Source of the DNA: Sphingobacterium psychroaquaticum | GTDB lineage: Bacteria; Bacteroidota; Bacteroidia; Sphingobacteriales; Sphingobacteriaceae | Direction of reading: 5' to 3' | DNA: 64,000 bases | Assembly: GCF_900177625.1 (NCBI RefSeq) | Contig: NZ_FXAU01000001.1 | Span: 107,746-171,745, forward strand | Shown: positions 53,733-62,484 of the stretch, piece after piece | How the letters are laid out: every line of letters begins with the position of its first letter | Numbering within the stretch: position 1 is the first letter of the stretch | Made by a program: the position numbers and the translations under genes | The notes under the pieces: generated by a model | What the model was told of the DNA's origin: nothing | The model's database searches: none | Seen by the model: only the letters and a program-made list of their open reading frames with translations

Positions 53733-54320
53733 ATGGTAAGATCAGAAAAAACACGACAATACATTATTGAAAAAACAGCTTCAATTTTCAACAAAAAGGG
53801 ATATACAGGGACGTATTTATCCGATTTGACTGATGCAACAGGCTTGACAAAAGGTAGTATTTATGGAAACTTCAAAGACAAAAATGAGGTTGCTGTAGAA
53901 GCTTTTAGATACAATTACAAATTCCAATCTGAAAAAATACTCGGCAAAATAAATCAAATAGAGCATTCAGCCGAAAAAATGATTGCATTCTTAGGTCATT
54001 ACAAAACGGAATTTAAGCCAATATTCCAAAACGGAGGTTGTGCCATCTTGAATACATCCGTTGACGCAGATGATGGAAATGATTTGCTAAAAATGGAGGT
54101 CACTAAATCAATCCAAAGTTGGCACAAGACCATTGTCTCCATACTGGAAGATGGTGCCAATAAAAATGAAATAAAAAATTTGGATGCGAGTGTTTTTGCA
54201 TATCGGTTAATTGCTCTGATTGAAGGAAGTATTTTGCTAGCAAAAACACTTGAAAAACCAGAAATATTGATGGAAAGCATCGATTTTTTACAGTCTGAAA
54301 TTAATAGTCTGAAAATTTAA
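53733..54320 (+). CDS. TetR/AcrR family regulator
   Basis: A 195-residue TetR regulator with an N-terminal HTH (KTASIFNKKGYTGTYLSDLTDATGLTKGSIYGNFKDKNE). The start codon is only five bases past the -7 element, so the transcript may be leaderless. The palindrome at its promoter recurs, in varied form, ahead of the next gene, so it probably represses both. The C-terminal half binds an unknown ligand, perhaps an acyl compound given the neighbour. Confidence 0.9.
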   Translation: MVRSEKTRQYIIEKTASIFNKKGYTGTYLSDLTDATGLTKGSIYGNFKDKNEVAVEAFRYNYKFQSEKILGKINQIEHSAEKMIAFLGHYKTEFKPIFQNGGCAILNTSVDADDGNDLLKMEVTKSIQSWHKTIVSILEDGANKNEIKNLDASVFAYRLIALIEGSILLAKTLEKPEILMESIDFLQSEINSLKI

Positions 54321-54338
54321 ATAAAAAAATTTGAACAA

Positions 54339-54360
54339 GCATATACCGGTAGGTATATGC
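54339..54360 (+). promoter_or_regulatory. operator ahead of fabF
   Basis: GCATATACC (54339-54347) pairs with GGTATATGC (54352-54360) across GGTA. The core ATACC-N4-GGTAT matches the operator of the tetR gene. It is 15 bases before the fabF start codon. Confidence 0.75.
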
Positions 54361-54375
54361 GTAAATATTAAAAAA

Positions 54376-55626
54376 ATGGAAAGAGTAGTTATCACAGGAT
54401 TAGGAGCAATTACTCCTATTGGAAAAAACACAATGGAATATTGGAACAACTTGCTTAACGGAGACTCTGGTGCCGACAAAATAACGCGTTTTGACACAAC
54501 AAATTTCAAGACAAAATTTGCATGTGAAATCAAGAATTATGAGGCTTTAGATTACTTCGATCGGAAAGAAGCAAGAAAAATGGACAGATTTACGCAGTAC
54601 GGACTTATTTGCGTAGATGAAGCTGTAAAAGATGCAGAATTAGATTTTTCGAAATTGAATGTAAACCGGATAGGTGTCATTTTTTCCAGTGGAATTGGTG
54701 GCTTTGAAACGTTCGAGCATGAAGTCATCGATTATGCAAAAGGTAATTTTCAACCAAAGTTTAATCCATTTTTTATTACCAAGATCATTTCTAATGGCTT
54801 GTCTGGTATAATTTCTATCAATTACGGATTAAGGGGAGTTAATTATTGCCCTGTTACCGCTTGTGCTTCTTCTACACAAAGCATTATTCAGGCATTTAAT
54901 TACATCCGTTTAGGCAAAGCGGATATCGTTATTACGGGCGGTTCTGAAGCTCCCATAACAGCATCTTCCATTGGCGGGTTCAACGCGATGAAGGCCATGT
55001 CGACCAATAATGAAAATTTCGGTACTGCTTCAAGGCCTTTTGATACAAGCCGTGATGGATTTGTGGTCGGTGAAGGAGCCGGGGCTTTGATTGTCGAAAG
55101 CTTAGGCTCGGCAATAAAAAGAGGAGCTAAAATTTACGCGGAAATTGTAGGTGGTGGAGAAAGTTCAGATGCCTATCACATTACGGGAACGCATCCCGAA
55201 GGAACTGGGGCATTTTTGGCCATGAGGGAAGGTATAAAAGAAGCCAACTTAAATCCAAATAATATTGATTATGTTAATGCACATGCGACATCGACTGGAC
55301 TTGGTGATTTATCAGAAATTAAAGCGATTGAGAAATTATTTTCATCAAACCTTGATAAAATTCAGGTAAGTGCTTCAAAATCTATGACTGGGCATTTATT
55401 GGGAGGTACAGGTGCTATTGAAGCCATTTCAACTTGTTTAAGCGTAAAAACCGATTTAATTCCACCAACTATAAATACGACCGAAATTGATGAAAATATA
55501 CCAAAAGAATTAAATCTGTCCTTAGGTAGTAAGGCGTTTTCAAAAACGGTGAATTATGCCTTGAGCAACAGCTTTGGGTTTGGGGGACATTGTGGAGCTT
55601 TAATCTTAAAAAAATACATTTACTAA
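54376..55626 (+). CDS. fabF: 3-oxoacyl-ACP synthase II (FabF-like)
   Basis: A 416-residue KAS II enzyme that condenses acyl-ACP with malonyl-ACP in fatty-acid synthesis. The active sites are C163 (TACASST), H303 (AHATSTGLGD) and H340 (GHLLGGTGA), matching the known FabF triad positions. The frame opens at 54331, but the ATG at 54376 (MERVVITGLG) is the family start. Probably an extra copy besides the chromosomal one. Under TetR control by the shared operator; it may remodel membrane lipids or resist FabF inhibitors, but this is inference. Confidence 0.92.
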   Translation: MERVVITGLGAITPIGKNTMEYWNNLLNGDSGADKITRFDTTNFKTKFACEIKNYEALDYFDRKEARKMDRFTQYGLICVDEAVKDAELDFSKLNVNRIGVIFSSGIGGFETFEHEVIDYAKGNFQPKFNPFFITKIISNGLSGIISINYGLRGVNYCPVTACASSTQSIIQAFNYIRLGKADIVITGGSEAPITASSIGGFNAMKAMSTNNENFGTASRPFDTSRDGFVVGEGAGALIVESLGSAIKRGAKIYAEIVGGGESSDAYHITGTHPEGTGAFLAMREGIKEANLNPNNIDYVNAHATSTGLGDLSEIKAIEKLFSSNLDKIQVSASKSMTGHLLGGTGAIEAISTCLSVKTDLIPPTINTTEIDENIPKELNLSLGSKAFSKTVNYALSNSFGFGGHCGALILKKYIY

Positions 55627-55674
55627 ATTACAAAGTAGGGAAATCTCTATGAAAATGCTTTAAGCATATTTTTT

Positions 55675-55682
55675 TATTTTTG
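55675..55682 (+). promoter_or_regulatory. -7 promoter element of histone-like gene
   Basis: TATTTTTG fits the TAnnTTTG consensus and is 26 bases before the ATG at 55708. No clear -33 element is seen. Confidence 0.5.
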
Positions 55683-55707
55683 CATCACAATTTAATCCAT
55701 TATCATA

Positions 55708-55884
55708 ATGAAAGAACTAATCGAAAAAATCAATGCTTCATTTGAAGCGTTAAAAGTAGATGCTGAATTACAGGCAGACAAAGGAAACAAAGCAGCAGGA
55801 ACAAGAGCTCGTAAAACCTCTTTAGAACTTGAAAAACTGCTAAAAGAATTTAGAAAAGCATCTTTAGATGCTTCTAAGGCATAA
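55708..55884 (+). CDS. histone H1-like small protein
   Basis: A 58-residue basic protein, MKELIEKINASFEALKVD at the start and then ADKGNKAAGTRARKTSLELEK and LLKEFRKASLDASKA. This is the histone H1 (Hc1)-like family widespread in Bacteroidota, which compacts DNA. It has its own promoter and a shared terminator. It follows fabF by 81 bases. Confidence 0.85.
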   Translation: MKELIEKINASFEALKVDAELQADKGNKAAGTRARKTSLELEKLLKEFRKASLDASKA

Positions 55885-55892
55885 TAATGACA

Positions 55893-55916
55893 AAACCCTC
55901 CATATTCGGAGGGTTT
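55893..55916. terminator. bidirectional terminator
   Basis: AAACCCTCC (55893-55901) pairs with GGAGGGTTT (55908-55916) across a six-base loop. It lies between the ends of the histone-like gene (+) and the ORF6N gene (-) and serves both. Confidence 0.88.
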
Positions 55917-55917
55917 G

Positions 55918-56793
55918 TTATTTGTTAAGTACCTGAAGAATTTTGCTCACTTCTATATTCATTCGTGAAAATGCGAACCATTTTTTGCCCAGGTCTTTAA
56001 GCGAAGCCCCAATGTGGTAAAGTTCCGTACTGTCAATAATTAATAAGCGGTCGTGGCTATCGGCAAAAACTTCAACTTCAATACGGGGATATTGACTGTT
56101 GTACCTTTGTAAATCCAACCGAAGCTGATTGCTGATGCTTTTGGTATAGATTGTTGCGGTTACAGATTGTTCTCGTTTACCTAGTAGCGTAAGTACAGTA
56201 TCATCCACATAATTGTCAAGCAAGATAATGGACTCTTTAGCACTTCGAATAATATCTGATACAAAGGCGTAGGCATCGAAAACCTGTCCACTATAGAAAA
56301 TCCCTTTTTCAATGTGTAGCTTGTCACTTTCCAGAGCTTTGAATATCTCTTCAAATTTTTGATCGGTTTCCAACTGTTTCAGTTCCATTTTATCCAAACG
56401 ATGAAACAAAGAAGCATTACTGATGAGTATTCTACGCATTTCTACAAAGGCTTCCATAATCTCAACACTGACCTTAATCGCTGTAGACGAACGAAGAATG
56501 GCGGAAGCCATTGCCACACCTTGCTCGGTAAAAGCATAGGGTAAATAACGTCTTCCACCATAGTTTAAACTTGAGGTTCCAATCTGGAACCTCAAGTTTT
56601 CAGCTTCCTCTTCGGTTAACTGAAAACAAAACGATTGTGGAAATCTTTCGATGTTCCTTTTCACGGCTTTATTTAGGTTCTTAGTTTCTACCTGATATAA
56701 GGAAGCCAGATCGCTATCCAGCATTACGTGTTTATCTCGAATGGTGAAAATCAGTTTTTCTATTTCTTTTTTGGACAGGATTATATTACTCAT
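55918..56793 (-). CDS. ORF6N domain protein with PLD-like C-terminus
   Basis: A 291-residue protein. The N-terminal ORF6N DNA-binding domain has IRDKHVMLDSDLASLYQVETKNLNKAVKRNIERFP and YLPYAFTEQGVAMASAIL. The C-terminal part (about residues 190-285) resembles a phospholipase D-type domain with HDRLLIID and YHIGASLKDLGKKWFAF, though with only one HxD/R motif. It overlaps topB by four bases (ATGA), so it is the last gene of the excision operon. Phage and mobile-element origin is typical; the function is unknown. Confidence 0.85.
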   Translation of the reverse strand: MSNIILSKKEIEKLIFTIRDKHVMLDSDLASLYQVETKNLNKAVKRNIERFPQSFCFQLTEEEAENLRFQIGTSSLNYGGRRYLPYAFTEQGVAMASAILRSSTAIKVSVEIMEAFVEMRRILISNASLFHRLDKMELKQLETDQKFEEIFKALESDKLHIEKGIFYSGQVFDAYAFVSDIIRSAKESIILLDNYVDDTVLTLLGKREQSVTATIYTKSISNQLRLDLQRYNSQYPRIEVEVFADSHDRLLIIDSTELYHIGASLKDLGKKWFAFSRMNIEVSKILQVLNK

Positions 56794-58874
56794 TTCTTTT
56801 TTTGTTTATTGGGTGGAAATTCGAAAGAGCTTTTTCCGGTTGTATCCAACACAATGTATGCATCGAATTTTTTGCCTGATTTACTTTGCATTCCTTTTAT
56901 GAGTTTTGTTCTTCGTGTTTTTAAAAGACTTTCAATATCATTGGTACTCAATAATACTCCGCAAACATTACGAAACTGTATCCAATTACAAACTTCATCG
57001 GGACATTTTATCACCTTATTCCAAATGAGGAGTTGCTGTTGTTTACATTTTGGACATTCCAGTTCAGGTTGTTTCTGTTTTACAATAGTAGATTCTAATA
57101 GTTCCTTTGTAATAAAATCTGCATATAACTCCATTTCTTTAAGAAATATGGTGGCATCTTCTTGATCATTTTCAATTTGCTGTAATGTTAACTCCCATTC
57201 TGCGGTCATAGCAACATCAGCAATCTTTTTGTCTTTAACTAAATCATAAACCTGCAAACCTTTTTCTGTTGGGATGAGTGATTTCTTTTCGCGACGAATA
57301 TAGTCACGCTTAAAAAGAGTTTCTATTATAGCTGCTCTTGTAGCTGGGGTGCCAATACCAATCCCCTGTAAAATTTTACGTTCCTCTTCACTCTCAATTT
57401 CCCTCCCAGCACTTTCCATTGCTGATAACAATCCGGCTTCGGTGTACAATACAGGAGGTTTAGTTTTCTTTTCTATTACCTGCATACTTTTGATATTAAC
57501 TTCTTCACCAACTTTCAGTTCGGGGATATCTTGTATAGGCTCACTGTCATCCTCACTAAAATTTCCACGAATAGCACGCCAACCCGGTTCAAGAATTTTA
57601 CAACCTTTCAAAATAAAATCATAATGTATTACTTGTAAGGTAATATCTGTTATTTCTTTGGAGCATGGATGTGAGATGGCTTCCAATAATCTGAAAGCTA
57701 TCATATCATAAATTGCATTTTCTTTGGCAGGTAATTCAGCGGGTATTTTTTCAGTAATGAGTAAACCATGATGATCCGTTACTTTGACATCGTTCACCAT
57801 ACGTTTATTGAAACGTCCCCATTTCACTTTTTTGCTGGCTTCCTTACACGATTCTCTGTTTTCTAGTAGTCTTACTAGACCAGGGATTTCAGCCCATAGA
57901 TCTTCAGGAATATATTTACTACCTGTACGCGGATAGGTAATCAGTTTCTTTTCGTAAAGGCTTTGAGCAATGTTAAGCGTTTCATCCGCAGAGAGTCCAA
58001 GTTTTTTATTAGCTTCTTTTTGTAATCCTGTCAGATCGAACAATAGAGGCGGTTGCTCTGCTATCTTTTTACTCTCTGCTTCAATCACTCTAGCTATTCC
58101 AATACGCTGTAACGATTTCAGTATGTCTTCAGCTAGCTTTTTATCGTCCCATTTAGTTTTTGAAAGACTTTTGAAATCTATTGATTCCTTATGATGTTCC
58201 AGATTTATCTGCCAATAAGTTTTTATTGAGAAGTTTCTATTTTCCAGATACCTTTTACAGATGAGGGCTAATGTGGGTGTTTGCACTCGTCCAAGCGAAT
58301 ATACACCATGCCCAGCGGCAATACTCAATGCTTGTGAAGCATTGATGCCCACTAACCAGTCGGCACGACTTCTGCCTTGTCCGGCATGGTAAAGTCCATC
58401 AAAGTCACTACCAGGTTTTAGGTTTTCTAAACCGTGTTTAATGGCTTTTTCGGTCAAAGAACTTATCCAAAGACGCTCAAAAGGTTTATTGCATTTAAAG
58501 TAATCGTATATATAACGAAATATCAATTCCCCTTCACGTCCGGCATCAGTAGCTACAATGATACTTTCGCTTTTACTGATAACCTGCTCAATAATTTTTA
58601 ACTGTTTTAAAGCTCCGTTATCAGGTACGTACGATTTGCCTTTTTTGATTTTCCTTACTGTCAATAAAAAGGGATTAGGAAGCATTGGTAAGGATTCTCT
58701 TTGAAAACCTGAGATACCATAATCTTCAGGCATTCCCAAAGCAACCAAATGCCCAAATGCCCAGGTAACGTAAAACCCATTACCTGTCAAGAATCCTTCT
58801 TTCTTTTCTGTTGCACCCAATATTGTGGCAATCTCTCTTGCAACACTTGGCTTTTCTGCTATTACTACTTTCAT
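56790..58874 (-). CDS. topB: DNA topoisomerase III
   Basis: A 694-residue type IA topoisomerase that relaxes and decatenates DNA. TOPRIM starts at MKVVIAEKPSVAREIA with DAGREGELI (about residues 102-110); the active tyrosine is in LITYPRTGSKYI (about residue 312). A zinc ribbon (ECPKCKQQQLLIW...CPDEVCNW) is at the C-terminus. It takes the place of exc in the CTnDOT excision operon. Confidence 0.93.
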   Translation of the reverse strand: MKVVIAEKPSVAREIATILGATEKKEGFLTGNGFYVTWAFGHLVALGMPEDYGISGFQRESLPMLPNPFLLTVRKIKKGKSYVPDNGALKQLKIIEQVISKSESIIVATDAGREGELIFRYIYDYFKCNKPFERLWISSLTEKAIKHGLENLKPGSDFDGLYHAGQGRSRADWLVGINASQALSIAAGHGVYSLGRVQTPTLALICKRYLENRNFSIKTYWQINLEHHKESIDFKSLSKTKWDDKKLAEDILKSLQRIGIARVIEAESKKIAEQPPLLFDLTGLQKEANKKLGLSADETLNIAQSLYEKKLITYPRTGSKYIPEDLWAEIPGLVRLLENRESCKEASKKVKWGRFNKRMVNDVKVTDHHGLLITEKIPAELPAKENAIYDMIAFRLLEAISHPCSKEITDITLQVIHYDFILKGCKILEPGWRAIRGNFSEDDSEPIQDIPELKVGEEVNIKSMQVIEKKTKPPVLYTEAGLLSAMESAGREIESEEERKILQGIGIGTPATRAAIIETLFKRDYIRREKKSLIPTEKGLQVYDLVKDKKIADVAMTAEWELTLQQIENDQEDATIFLKEMELYADFITKELLESTIVKQKQPELECPKCKQQQLLIWNKVIKCPDEVCNWIQFRNVCGVLLSTNDIESLLKTRRTKLIKGMQSKSGKKFDAYIVLDTTGKSSFEFPPNKQKKK

Positions 58875-58893
58875 ATTTTGCTATTTTGGAGAT

Positions 58894-60348
58894 TTACATT
58901 TTTTTGCCTTTGGATTTAGCGGGAGCTTTTGGCTTTTCCTGTTGCTCTTGTTGCGTCTTACTGTCAGGGTTTTTCTGCCCTGTCTTTAAAGGCTCTTTTA
59001 AATTTTTTGTAGCCTCATTAGTTTTTCCCTGAGAATTAACAGCTGTCTGAGTTTTATGTGCTTCAACAGGTTGGATTTTTTCTTTCAACCTATCAGGGTT
59101 GTTAAACGAAAAGCCTGTTTTGCCTGTTTCCTTGTCAAAAGTTATATAACCCTGATATTTCTGGCCTTTTTTATCCAGTAATCCATCTACATATACAGTT
59201 TGACCTTCTTTGAATTTCTCGTACTGTTTGTCATCCAGTTCTTTTCCTCGGAAATTTCGCGGAGCTTCCTGAGAAGTACCTTGTAATTGTGTTTGCTGCT
59301 GATTTTGTGTCTGCTTATTGTTGGTGGTTCTATCAAATAAAAACTCTACATAACGTTTGTCGGCATTGAATTGAACTGTAGCATCGAATGAAGTACCTTT
59401 TTTTGAGATCATTCCCTCAATCAATAGTGGCTTACCCTCCATAAGAGTTTGTTTCTGCTGCTCATTCAATTGTACGCCTTTTAGTTCATCAGGTACTTTA
59501 ATCTTATCTGTCCGCAGAGCAATAAGCTCATTGGTTAGTCTATCTACACTTATAATGGAAGGTATTGTTTCACCTGTTTTAGGGTTTTTAAGATCAACAG
59601 TTCGCCCCATATTGCCTGTTTTAATCAGATTCTCTTTATCCTCTTTGCTGAATTCATGCCCAAAGAAAGGGAAGTTTAATTGAGGTTCTTTTCTTACGCT
59701 ATGGATAAGCATAACAGCTTTGCCATCTTCGCCGGGCTGTAAAGACAACCTGCCTTCAGGACGGGAAACAGCAGTTCCGAGGTTTAGCGTAACTGTTACC
59801 AATTCATTGGTTTTATATCCTTTTAAAAGAGGATCAAGCAAGTTTCTCTTTTCCAGATATTCTTTGCTCAATCCAAGATTGTTCATCATTTCCCAATCAA
59901 TCTGTTCCGGCTTGAAACGGTATTCGCCTGTTTCCGGAGTTTTTTGTGTTGTTTCCATATTTTTATGATTTTCTTGTTTTAACTCTGGTTCTTTTACCTC
60001 ATGCTTTGCCATTACTGATTCCCCTTCTTTAGTAGGTGTATCAATCTGTTGCTGCATTTTTTTTGCCGTATCAATTGCTTCATCAGCTGGTACTTTAAAA
60101 AATTTAAAATGGGTAGGATTCTTCAGTTGACGGAAAAAATTGGAAAAGAAGTTAGAAAACATATCTCCGTGTTTATCCACACGCATAAACTGATTTTGGT
60201 TTTTCTCATTTGGCTCTACAGTTTTGAGATTGCCGTCTTTATCAATTCCTTTGACAACCTGAATCCTGTTTTTTTCTTTGTCCAATACCAAAAGTGTTTC
60301 CGATAATTGATCCGGTAATTGCGGACTATCTATTGTTTCTTCACTCAT
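58894..60348 (-). CDS. DUF4099/DUF3945 domain protein
   Basis: A 484-residue charged protein. The N-terminal DUF4099-like region has ETLLVLDKEKNRIQVVKGIDKDGNLKTVEP; the middle has repeats of DUF3945 type (LNEQQKQTLMEGKPLLIEGMISKKGTSFDATVQFNADKRYVEF and the later LDDKQYEKFKEGQTVYVDGLLDKKGQKYQGYITFD), and the C-terminus is Lys-rich (KGKKM). It lies between xis2d-like and topB, as orf3 does in CTnDOT. It is cytoplasmic; the function is unknown. Confidence 0.85.
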   Translation of the reverse strand: MSEETIDSPQLPDQLSETLLVLDKEKNRIQVVKGIDKDGNLKTVEPNEKNQNQFMRVDKHGDMFSNFFSNFFRQLKNPTHFKFFKVPADEAIDTAKKMQQQIDTPTKEGESVMAKHEVKEPELKQENHKNMETTQKTPETGEYRFKPEQIDWEMMNNLGLSKEYLEKRNLLDPLLKGYKTNELVTVTLNLGTAVSRPEGRLSLQPGEDGKAVMLIHSVRKEPQLNFPFFGHEFSKEDKENLIKTGNMGRTVDLKNPKTGETIPSIISVDRLTNELIALRTDKIKVPDELKGVQLNEQQKQTLMEGKPLLIEGMISKKGTSFDATVQFNADKRYVEFLFDRTTNNKQTQNQQQTQLQGTSQEAPRNFRGKELDDKQYEKFKEGQTVYVDGLLDKKGQKYQGYITFDKETGKTGFSFNNPDRLKEKIQPVEAHKTQTAVNSQGKTNEATKNLKEPLKTGQKNPDSKTQQEQQEKPKAPAKSKGKKM

Positions 60349-60436
60349 AATTTTATTGTTTTAAAACTGTTATCTTTTCGAAAATAACCTATACACAAAA
60401 AGGTATGACCAAAGCGTCCTTTAGGGGCATTATTTG

Positions 60437-60745
60437 TCACTTGCTGTCTTTAGTACGGTGCAATGGAGTATTGAAGCTTTCTCTTACAAACTGATGTACG
60501 TCAGTTAATTTGTAATATAATTTACCGCTGATTGTATAGTATGGTAACTTGCCAGAAGAACGATAACGTTGTAAAGAACGACTACTGATTTTAAGCATCT
60601 GAAGTAAATCCTGATTATCTAATAATACTTCACCATCTATGGTGTTTTTCTTTTTTTCAATATCTGTTAAGCTATCTTTTAGCATATCGAAACGATCCAT
60701 AATGCGTTCCATCCACGATATAAATTCTATTCTATCTATATTCAT
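60437..60745 (-). CDS. Xis2d-like HTH protein
   Basis: A 102-residue HTH_17-type protein with MERIMDRFDMLKDSLTDIEKKK at the start and GEVLLDNQDLLQMLKISSRSLQRYRSSGKLPYYTISGKLYYKLTDVHQFV as the winged helix. It matches the size and place of Xis2d, which together with Xis2c promotes excision. It starts 11 bases after the previous gene's stop. Confidence 0.82.
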   Translation of the reverse strand: MNIDRIEFISWMERIMDRFDMLKDSLTDIEKKKNTIDGEVLLDNQDLLQMLKISSRSLQRYRSSGKLPYYTISGKLYYKLTDVHQFVRESFNTPLHRTKDSK

Positions 60746-60756
60746 AATGTAGTCCT

Positions 60757-61104
60757 TTAAGAATTCTTTAGTTTTCTACCTTTCTCAATGTAACTCTTGC
60801 CTTTAGCCATAAGCTCCTGTACATATTCATCGCTGGTCTGTACGGCATTGGCATTAAGCATATCTTTTATAGCTCCAATGGTATAGAAATACTGTCCATA
60901 CATTTTGGAATAAGCTATTTCTCCTTTTGTACGTATTCGCCAAAGTGTTTTTTCACTAATATGGAGATACTGACATACTTCATGGTTGTTCAGCCAGAGG
61001 CTATCATAGCTGGTATCTTCTGATTTCAGGATAAAATCATTAATTGCCTTTAACCGCTCATTGAGCTGTTTCCACGCTTCTTCTTCGATTGTTATAATTT
61101 TCAT
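60757..61104 (-). CDS. Xis2c-like HTH protein
   Basis: A 115-residue HTH_17-type protein: MKIITIEEEAWKQLNERLKAINDFI, then SLWLNNHEVCQYLHISEKTLWRIRTKGEIAYSKMYGQYFYTIGAIKDML. It is the first gene of the excision operon and sits downstream of rteC. Its promoter region has two short repeats and a palindrome (61131-61292). Confidence 0.82.
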   Translation of the reverse strand: MKIITIEEEAWKQLNERLKAINDFILKSEDTSYDSLWLNNHEVCQYLHISEKTLWRIRTKGEIAYSKMYGQYFYTIGAIKDMLNANAVQTSDEYVQELMAKGKSYIEKGRKLKNS

Positions 61105-61130
61105 TGTACACGTATTTATTAATTACGATA

Positions 61131-61175
61131 CAAAGTTGGATTGTCTGGCTGGTATTGTCTGCCAAGCTCTGCCAA
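61131..61175 (-). promoter_or_regulatory. excision operon promoter with repeats
   Basis: On the minus strand CAACTTTG (61138-61131) is close to a -7 element. Upstream are CAGACAAT twice (61161-61154 and 61147-61140) and TTGGCAGA twice (61175-61168 and 61165-61158), spaced 14 and 10 bases. They are placed as activator sites; RteC is the obvious candidate. Confidence 0.6.
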
Positions 61176-61274
61176 TTGGTTTGGAGTTTTTTTTAAATTT
61201 TCTTGAATCATATAAACACCTAGTTGTTAGGCATTAAGAATACATGAAAGCATCAGCAATAACGGTTTGTGAAC

Positions 61275-61292
61275 ATTTGCCAATTGGCAAAT
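61275..61292. promoter_or_regulatory. 18-bp palindrome between rteC and excision operon
   Basis: ATTTGCCAATTGGCAAAT is a perfect palindrome. It lies 170 bases upstream of the Xis2c-like gene. Its CCAATTGG core recurs at 61172-61179. It could be a regulator site. Confidence 0.6.
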
Positions 61293-61302
61293 ATGGGTAA
61301 AG

Positions 61303-61333
61303 AAAAAAGCAGTACGTTTAGGGTACTGCTTTT
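61303..61333 (-). terminator. rteC terminator
   Basis: AAAAGCAGTAC (61305-61315) pairs with GTACTGCTTTT (61323-61333); read on the minus strand it is followed by a T run. It lies 22 bases past the rteC stop and separates rteC from the excision operon. Confidence 0.88.
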
Positions 61334-61354
61334 AAGATTGGTGTATCGAAGTAA

Positions 61355-62209
61355 CTATAGATCTTTATCCATATATTCTTCAAGAGATATTTTAAGCTGA
61401 TCTAAAAATGTAGTTCGCGAACCACTCCTAGTTTTCATTCTATGAAATGCATGATGTACATCGTTAAGAGGAATTTTAAAAAGTATCTGACAGATCAAGC
61501 CGAGCTTTCTAATCCCAATTTTGCCATGACAAATTGTTCCTGACGCATGTATTGCATAAATTAGTTCAATAAGTGCATTTTTTGAGTTTGTCCATGTTAA
61601 TTCTTTTATAGAATCTATATGATCCAGTTTTATACCTGTATTATCATCAGGGGCTATCTTATTTATTAAATAAGAATATAGCAAATCATTTGAAATGATT
61701 TTGGCAATTTTGTAGTCATAGTAAGTTGAGAATTGTAAATCGATTTCAAAAGCAATACTATTTAATCCATCATAACAATTAACATTACCTAACCTGAAGT
61801 ATAAATCATCTCTGTCAACCCTGCCTGAACGATAGTATCTATAAAAATCAGAATTACAGATGTGCTCACTGTAATCTATCTTCAATTTTTCAAGATGCTT
61901 AGAAAAGTACTTATGATAGATCTCACCTTCATTGACTGGACAAACGGTTTCTATTCTAAACAGCTTATTGTAGTAGATTAATTTTCCTAAAATATATGGT
62001 TTGATGTTTCGGAAGAAATCAATTTCTTCTTCGTTGTTTTTAAATCCGTTTGAGATTACATAATCTTTCACAGAGAGAAGTAAATCTTGCAAAAAAATCG
62101 TCATTTGGTAGGCTTCTTCTACAATCAGAGATAACTCTGAGGATAATCTACTCTCTTTACTGTTTATTTCAGCAATAATATTTGGCAGGGATATTCTCAT
62201 AAGTGACAT
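61355..62209 (-). CDS. rteC: RteC family protein (paralogue 2)
   Basis: A 284-residue RteC-domain protein, paralogous to the one at 46.9 kb: EIDFFRNIKPYILGKLIYYNKLFRIE, YDYKIAKIISNDLLYSYL, LTWTNSKNALIELIYAIHASGTICHGKIGI. RteC of CTnDOT binds upstream of the excision promoter and activates it. Here it is directly upstream of the excision operon in the same direction, separated by a terminator. Confidence 0.9.
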   Translation of the reverse strand: MSLMRISLPNIIAEINSKESRLSSELSLIVEEAYQMTIFLQDLLLSVKDYVISNGFKNNEEEIDFFRNIKPYILGKLIYYNKLFRIETVCPVNEGEIYHKYFSKHLEKLKIDYSEHICNSDFYRYYRSGRVDRDDLYFRLGNVNCYDGLNSIAFEIDLQFSTYYDYKIAKIISNDLLYSYLINKIAPDDNTGIKLDHIDSIKELTWTNSKNALIELIYAIHASGTICHGKIGIRKLGLICQILFKIPLNDVHHAFHRMKTRSGSRTTFLDQLKISLEEYMDKDL

Positions 62210-62265
62210 ATTTAGAAATTAGATAGTCTCTTCCATATTTTACAAAATTTGTTATTATAAACGAG

Positions 62266-62301
62266 AAAATTTCCCAAGTACTAACCAACTTGGGAAATTT
62301 T
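62266..62301. terminator. orphan hairpin terminator
   Basis: AAAATTTCCCAAGT (62266-62279) pairs perfectly with ACTTGGGAAATTTT (62288-62301), with T runs on both strands. It lies between divergent genes (rteC minus, TetR plus), so it does not follow any visible gene. Confidence 0.82.
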
Positions 62302-62428
62302 TATCCATTTCTAGTAGCAATATTTTTATGTTTTAATCAGAAAAACACCATGAGGACATGTCTTATTAAAGGACATAACTGTTAATGAAAAAGTATTTAA
62401 AATAATTAATGATTCGATGTCAAAACAA

Positions 62429-62449
62429 ACCAAACGTTCGGTATCTTTG
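62429..62449 (+). promoter_or_regulatory. operator and -7 element of second TetR gene
   Basis: ACCAAACGTTCGGT (62429-62442) is a near-perfect palindrome that overlaps TATCTTTG (62442-62449), a -7 element. Its placement equals that at 53710-53728, but the sequence differs, so each TetR probably has its own operator. Confidence 0.7.
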
Positions 62450-62484
62450 CAAATGTTGCTTGTTATAAACTATAAAGATATAAT

